Notes under the pieces: generated by a model
The model's database searches: none
What the model was told of the DNA's origin: nothing
What the model saw: the letters and a program-made list of their open reading frames with translations, nothing else
Position numbers and translations under genes: made by a program
In this document: in pieces, positions 9,548 through 14,041 of the stretch
Layout of the letters: each line of letters begins with the position of its first letter
Position numbering within the stretch: position 1 is the stretch's first letter
From: Thoreauomyces humboldtii
Taxonomy: Eukaryota > Chytridiomycota > Chytridiomycetes > Spizellomycetales > Powellomycetaceae
Direction: 5' to 3'
Assembly: GCA_027596035.1 (NCBI GenBank)
Contig: JADGJA010000608.1
Coordinates: 1-14,041, forward strand
Length of the DNA: 14,041 nucleotides

Positions 9548-10301
9548 TGTGGAAAGGGTCGGGGGTTCGTCGTCCAGGGGAACAACTGTGCCGAAGAGGC
9601 ATGGACTAATGCGGAACAGAACTTTCGTCACTCGGGAACTTGTCTTTCGGACATGCGGCAGGTTATTCTCGGACTCTTCCCGACAGCACATTTTGGACTG
9701 GTCAAGGAGATGAAGACAGGCGATCATTGCCGAGGAGACTCGGGGATGACACTTGCATCCCAGATGCAAGACCAGGTATAGCTAGCTTATGTCGAGGTCT
9801 TGACAGCAGCGGAACCTGGAAGGCTCGTACAAACGAGACCGCCTTGCACAAACATCAAGGAGCTGCAGCTAGCACGGTGGAAGAAAAGCCACCGAGTCCT
9901 GTACGGGGACTGGAAGATTCATGAGCTCAGCGCAAGACAGCCCAGTTTTGGTTGCAACCTAAATCATCATATCACAATACCTTGAGTTGGTTCAAGCGAG
10001 TCCTGATGTCCAGCCCGCTTCATGAGTGCGTGCGGGGGCCTGTGAACCAGCGACGTTTTTGGGTGACACAGAGCGCCAGAGGCGCCGCGACTCCAAACAT
10101 ATTTCCAATTTCCACCACCACGAGATTTCGACCGTTCACACCAGCCGTGCTCTATTACACTCACCTCCTTCCAAGCACACTGGACTCTCTCTTTCGTTCG
10201 TGATCCCGGCCAGCTCTCGCTCTCAATCTTCAGCGAATGTTTGCCTGCTTGGTTATATCGCCAGCTTCAAAGGGCACATCTTCGCAGTTCCGTCAACTGC
10301 C
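9548..10301. promoter_or_regulatory. Divergent promoter region between VPS18 and ARP3
   Basis: The start codons of VPS18 (minus) and ARP3 (plus) face away from each other across 754 bases, so both promoters and both leaders must lie here. The ARP3-proximal 120 bases are rich in CT runs, as is common upstream of fungal genes. A plus-strand open frame of 94 codons at 9640-9924 shows no recognisable family and is treated as chance. I see no clear TATA box or known operator. Confidence 0.6.
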
Positions 10302-12067
10302 ATGACCAAGCCACCGGCCGTCGTCATCGACAATGGAACCGGGTAAGGACTTATTTCGGTCTTTGGCGGATGCCCTGGAGCACATCCGAGAGTCCATAGA
10401 TGAAGGCGTGCCTGCCGAACTGCTTCAGTGACCACACCCTTCTGCATCTTTTGAGACCTATCCGCTTGCAATCTCCAGGTACACCAAGATGGGGTATGCC
10501 GGTAACAACGACCCTCAGTTCATCATTCCAACATGCATGGCGACGCGTGAAAACACGTCGTCCAACCTGTCGTCAAAGCGTGGGATCGAGGACCTGGACT
10601 ATTACATCGGCGACGAGGCGCTCGCAAACTCAAAGACGTATGGCATCACATATCCCATCCGACACGGCACCGTCGAGAACTGGGATCACATGGAAAAGTT
10701 CCACCAGGCCTCGCTCTTCCACTACCTGCGATGCGAACCGGAGGACCATCACTTCTTGCTGGTGAAGCCGGAGGCTCGGTTGGAGAAACTTCGAGCAGAA
10801 GTCTTGGACAGGACTGAGCGCTCACGCGTGCCACTACGTTGTTTCGCATTAGACCGAACCTCCGCTCAACCCTCCTGAGAACCGTGAATACACGGCCGAA
10901 ATCTTCTTCGAGTCGTTTGGTGCCAAGGGCATGTACATTGCCGTACAGGCTGTGCTTGCCCTTGCCGCCAGCTGGACCAACAGCAAAGCCGAGCAGACAT
11001 TGACCGGTACCGTCATTGACAGCGGAGACGGTGTTACGCACGTCATTCCTGTGGTAAGTCTAGCAATGTTATCCTACAAAAATGCTATGTTACGGCGGAT
11101 CTTGATGCTTCGCTCTTCACCAGGCGGAAGGCTACGTGATCGATTCTGCCATCAAGCACATCCCCATCGCCGGTCGCGACATCACGCAGTTCGTCCAGCA
11201 GCTTCTCCGCGAGCGCGAGAACAGCATCCCACCGGAAGACTCATTGGAGGTGGCGCGTCGCATCAAGGAGATGTACTCGTACGTCTGCCCGGACATCGTC
11301 CGCGAATTTCAAAAGTACGAGGCGGACGGAGACAAGTGGTTCAAGCGCCACGAGTTCACCCACAGTGTCACCAAGAAGGTATGGCAGCGCGAACAAAGGT
11401 CAACACATGCACCGGCCCAGCAAGGATTGACCGATAGTGGCTTTTCAGCTTTACTCTGTGGATATTGGTTTCGAGCGGTTCCTCGGTCCGGAGATCTTCT
11501 TCAACCCGGAAATTGCCAGCTCAGATTTCTTGACTCCCCTGCCCGACGTTGTCGACCAGGTGATTCAGGGATGTCCTATTGACACCCGAAGAGGCCTTTA
11601 CAAGGTACGAAATTTTTTTTCGACGTGGACTTCAAAGACGCTAACTGGTTTTTGTTCATTCAGAACATCGTGCTGTCCGGCGGATCCACAATGTACAAGG
11701 ACTTTGGCCGGCGGTTGCAGCGCAACCTGGACAAGATTGTCGTGGACCGCATCGAGCACTTTCAGAGTGTCTCACAGGCCGGTCTCAACAAGGAGCAGCA
11801 GATCCAGGCCAAGGCCGTCGAGGTCAAGGTCATCTCGCACAAGAAGCAGCGTTACGCGGTGTGGTTTGGCGGAAGTCTCCTCGCCGACACGGTAAGGATC
11901 AATCAGCAGCAGGAGCGTATCTTCCCAGCACTCGACCTCAAGCATCGTCTTTTTGCAAACCCTTTTTTCAGGCAGAGTTCAACAACATGTACCACACCAA
12001 AGCGCAGTACGAGGAGCACGGACCAAGCATCGCAAGGTTCAACAAGGTGTTTGCTTCTATTAACTAG
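10302..12067 (+). CDS. ARP3: Actin-related protein 3, Arp2/3 complex subunit
   Basis: Seven exons: 10302-10342, 10479-10761, 10853-11053, 11124-11378, 11449-11604, 11664-11891, 11972-12067; 1260 nt, 419 residues (human 418). All six introns are GT-AG (136, 91, 70, 70, 59 and 80 bp). Arp3 pairs with Arp2 to mimic an actin dimer and nucleate branched filaments at cortical actin patches and endocytic sites. The actin-fold nucleotide pocket is intact: [13 protein letters not shown] (residues 10-22), VIDSGDG (162-168) and LSGGSTM (316-322). Arp3-typical stretches include [38 protein letters not shown] and the C-terminal FNKVF. The ATG has G at -3. The second intron begins right after HHFLL, and the spliced product rejoins at [12 protein letters not shown], the conserved actin-family site. 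No odd residues were noticed. It is head-to-head with VPS18 and tail-to-tail with the roadblock gene. Confidence 0.97.
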
Positions 12068-12423
12068 ACCTGGGGCTTTCGTTCTTGCCCGTTTCGTGAC
12101 GAGAAGACATGCCCTTCTGGACTCTCCCCGTTTGTCTCTGCGAGGGCATCCTGTACATAAACCAGCTTTTCCAGAGATAATTCCAAACTTCTGCTCTCTC
12201 TCTGATTGTCCTGCGTCAACAAAGCAGGGACATTTTACGGTCATCTGTGATGTTTTCCTTCTGTCTTTTGTACACGGGGGGTTTTGTTCTCGAGGGTATC
12301 AAGATCGTACGGGATAGGGCGCGCAGCACGCGGAAGCAAGGACCCCGTCCTTCTCTCCCTTTCGTTTTCGCAGGTGAGACCCGCGCATAGCTTCGGCTGG
12401 GGAGGGAGCTTTCGATCTCCCTA
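12068..12423. other. Convergent 3' spacer between ARP3 and the dynein light chain gene
   Basis: Only 356 bases separate the two stop codons, so both 3' untranslated regions and both polyadenylation sites lie here and may overlap. On the ARP3 strand an ATAAA-like motif occurs near 12157, but no perfect AATAAA is evident. A short 6-bp stem (12403-12408 with 12417-12422) is too weak to interpret. No gene is seen. Confidence 0.6.
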
Positions 12424-12531
12424 TCATTGATTATGCGGATTTTGTAACACTATGAGTATGTAGTCTTTATCTATGAGGGTTGAGCCAATGCGTGAGTCGA
12501 TGCAGCGGAATGAGGAAGCACCGAAGGGAAC

Positions 12532-12573
<42 letters not shown>

Positions 12574-13057
12574 CGTGTCATACCCGGCGCGACCATGATC
12601 TCATGTTTTTTCGACCGTATTCTCAAGAAACTCAGATCGTTCTGTACGAGAGAGAAGCAAAGGAGGTGATGAGGTTAACGTTCTGGGGGGGGGGCGATAC
12701 TCTTTTCGTGACCCGATCCCTTCCTTTCCGCCTTTTGCCGAACTGCCGGACGCATCCGCGTCAGGCCACCCCAGAAACCGTCGGCAAGCCCTTTTACCTG
12801 CGGATCCAGGTCCCTCACGACGCTCCTGGCCTTTGCGGCCAGCTGGGTGATGAGGGCAGCGTACTGGACCGTCTTGTCGTTGTCCAAGGTGGTTCGGATC
12901 GGGATGCCCTCCATGTTGACGATCACGACTCCTTCCACTCCCTTGTGGGAGGAAAGTCGCTTGATTGTCTCTTCGACTTCGGACTATGGGAAAAGAATGC
13001 TTTCGCGTCAATGCACGCTGGAGAAGTTCCCCGGACTTTGCCCCGTCCGCGTACCAT
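12424..13057 (-). CDS. DYNLRB: Dynein light chain roadblock/LC7 type
   Basis: Four exons on the complement: 13057-13055 (the ATG alone), 12983-12798, 12641-12584, 12470-12424; 294 nt, 97 residues (human 96). Introns are 71, 156 and 113 bp, all GT-AG. The product dimerises and binds the dynein intermediate chain, so it should act in cytoplasmic dynein transport. The spliced protein reads [20 protein letters not shown], then [49 protein letters not shown] and [12 protein letters not shown], which matches the Robl/LC7 fold from end to end. The start rests on an acceptor at 12984 that joins ATG to TCCGAAGTC. No other in-frame ATG gives the conserved EVEETIKRL. The Kozak context is weak (C at -3). 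Intron 2 holds a C10 run and intron 3 a long CT repeat, both on the coding strand. A roadblock role in the TORC1/Ragulator system is less likely given the close match to dynein forms. Confidence 0.94.
12543..12570. repeat. AG microsatellite (14 units) inside intron 3 of the roadblock gene
   Basis: Fourteen uninterrupted AG units on the plus strand read as CT units on the coding strand of the roadblock gene. They lie within its 113-bp third intron, 13 bases after the donor, and so form an unusually long pyrimidine tract placed in the donor-proximal half. Confidence 0.95.
12685..12694. repeat. G10 homopolymer (C10 on the coding strand) in roadblock intron 2
   Basis: Ten G residues on the plus strand become C10 followed directly by AG on the coding strand, inside the 156-bp second intron and 41 bases before the chosen acceptor at 12642. 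The run resembles a decoy acceptor. Homopolymers of this length are also prone to sequencing error, though an error here would not alter coding sequence. Confidence 0.9.
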
Positions 13058-13389
13058 CAGTGAGCGGATACGAGGTGATTATGTGTGAGCAATTCTATAT
13101 GTACTTTTTTGATACGGCAATTTCAATGACAAGTTGGAAGCTGGAGGCTGGGAATGTCTGCGAATGCCTGCTGCGCGTTTTTTCGAGCCGCCGCGTCGGA
13201 GGACCAAAACGTCTAGCCCTCAGCAGTCGGGCGCGTTTACCGGTATGATACTTGCGACAGCCCATTTTACCGTATAATACTGGTATATGATATCTGGACT
13301 TCAACATGCCGAAGAGAGACAAATATATATGCCTATTGCTGGTCCTACCATCCACTTTTGCTCCCACGTGATGGGCGTCCTCGCGCCAG
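13058..13389. other. Upstream flank of the roadblock gene, no gene recognised
   Basis: This region should hold the roadblock promoter and leader. It contains a loose direct repeat (TTTACCGGTATGATACT near 13236 and TTTTACCGTATAATACT near 13265) and AT-rich patches around 13280 and 13320. Open frames on both strands overlap and show no family resemblance. Confidence 0.5.
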
Positions 13390-13512
13390 TTATCCTGTCG
13401 ATGACGACGAGGGCGTTGCAGGAGAAATATAGGTGATATATATGGCATAGCAGGCCATGTTGACTACCGTCATCAGGAAGAGAATGAACAAGCGGTAGTT
13501 CAGGTGCCCGAC
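13390..13512 (-). pseudogene. Possible fragment of a DHHC-type palmitoyltransferase
   Basis: On the minus strand one frame reads VGHLNYRLFILFLMTVVNMA followed by CYAIYITYI. This resembles the segment right after the DHHC-CPW..NCVG motif in palmitoyltransferases, where an NYR..F..F stretch leads into the third membrane helix. The DHHC cysteine-rich part is not visible upstream: the residue in the usual Cys position before VG is Thr, and the preceding sequence is part of an inverted repeat. The frame stops soon after, while the neighbouring frame continues plausibly (NALVVIDRITG) past an AT-rich slip-prone run, suggesting a frameshift. It may be a decayed remnant, an exon of a gene I cannot assemble, or chance hydrophobic coding. 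Confidence 0.25.
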
Positions 13513-13520
13513 AGTAGTTC

Positions 13521-13946
13521 GGTGTCTCCGGTGCCTCCAGCAAAGCTGCCCATGCGCAACACGGTTCCGGCACAACCTCCCGACAGGCCCTGTTGGCACT
13601 GTTTCCCAAAACCTTTTTGTATGCCTCCCGCGCGATGGATCGGTTCATCAACGGTCTCGACGACGACGGTAGGGTCTTCTTCGTCCAGCCAATCGGTAAG
13701 TGGCATTGACCTGCGCCGTGTGCACAGTGCCGTCGACCGTGACTTGGAAGCAAAGGTTCTCACCTTTTACAAGGCGGAAGGAGCAGTATCGGTGTCGATT
13801 GTTCCGCAGCACTCCCCTTGGGTGTTCGTGGCGTTTGACGGAACCACTTACGATATTCCGCCTCTGCAAGTCACGGTTGACGGCACTGTGCACACGGCCC
13901 AGGTCGATAAGCCACTTACCGATTGGCTGGAGGCACCGGAGACACC
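13521..13946. repeat. Outer 21-bp perfect inverted repeat pair
   Basis: Bases 13521-13541 are the exact reverse complement of 13926-13946. The right copy overlaps by five bases the right arm of the longer imperfect inverted repeat at 13685-13930, so the two pairs are nested and share their right boundary. Confidence 0.85.
13685..13930. repeat. Inner imperfect inverted repeat, about 62 bp arms
   Basis: The left arm is 13685-13746 and the right arm 13867-13930, with a 120-base spacer. By hand alignment 59 of 62 bases match, with three mismatches and one 2-base gap. Read toward the outside, both arms encode the peptide VTVDGTVHTAQV and then PLTDWL. The right arm on the plus strand does so in one frame, and the left arm on the minus strand needs a frame change at the 2-base gap. 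Each arm also contains a GTAAGT donor-like site on the opposite strand. It is either a diverged inverted duplication of a coding segment or a hairpin element. No function is claimed. Confidence 0.85.
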
Positions 13947-13975
13947 AAGTCCGAACTGACAGCGTGGAGACTGCG

Positions 13976-14041
13976 TCTCCTTCCTCCCCCACCCCATCCT
14001 CCCATTCCCATCTTCCCCATTCCCATCACCCCCTCCATTCC
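13976..14041. repeat. G-free, C-rich low-complexity tract at the window end
   Basis: The final 66 bases contain no G and only scattered A, with two near-copies of CCCATTCCCATC. The complementary strand is purine-rich with repeated GGG runs. It is not a canonical CCCTAA telomere repeat. It could form triplex or quadruplex structures, and could be where an assembly stopped. Confidence 0.8.

Noticed and set aside
9640..9924. Small plus-strand gene in the VPS18-ARP3 spacer
   Set aside because: There is no family resemblance, no supporting splice signals and heavy overlap with other frames in promoter sequence.
12403..12422. Short stem-loop between ARP3 and the roadblock gene as a terminator
   Set aside because: A 6-bp stem is expected by chance, and hairpin terminators are not a feature of fungal RNA polymerase II genes.
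12480..13088. 202-codon plus-strand frame across the roadblock gene
   Set aside because: It runs through the AG microsatellite and is antisense to conserved roadblock exons.
13095..13448. 117-codon minus-strand frame
   Set aside because: The translation is basic and irregular without recognisable motifs; neighbouring frames look equally or more protein-like.
13976..14041. Telomere
   Set aside because: The repeats are not CCCTAA-type and are too irregular.

Overview
The window is eukaryotic nuclear DNA, most likely from a basidiomycete fungus. Three things point there: genes are split by many short GT-AG introns (mostly 57-91 bp), ATP-citrate lyase is a single fused polypeptide (ascomycetes split it into two genes), and intergenic gaps are only a few hundred bases. 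I cannot name the class or species from this sequence alone.

Layout. 1-675: no gene seen, but a perfect 21-bp hairpin begins at base 1. 676-4385 (minus): ATP-citrate lyase in three coding exons plus a predicted 5'-leader intron. 4386-5030: spacer that serves as the lyase promoter, with complementary GT and CA dinucleotide tracts and a TGCGCA cluster. 5031-9547 (minus): VPS18, rebuilt here as 19 exons coding for 1096 residues. 9548-10301: divergent promoter region. 10302-12067 (plus): ARP3, seven exons, 419 residues. 12068-12423: short convergent spacer. 12424-13057 (minus): roadblock/LC7 dynein light chain, four exons, 97 residues, with an intron directly after the ATG. 13058-14041: no intact gene recognised. 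It holds a short stretch resembling the region just after the DHHC motif of palmitoyltransferases, nested inverted repeats, and a G-free pyrimidine-rich end.

The four intact genes are conserved housekeeping genes: cytosolic acetyl-CoA supply, vacuole/endosome tethering, branched actin nucleation, and dynein cargo or light-chain function. Three of them act in membrane traffic or cytoskeletal transport, but nothing in the sequence shows co-regulation, and fungal gene order often mixes unrelated genes. I see no CRISPR array, intact transposon, virus or new multi-gene system. The points worth a second look are the inverted repeats near both window ends, the unusual exon and intron architecture, and the microsatellites inside introns and a promoter.
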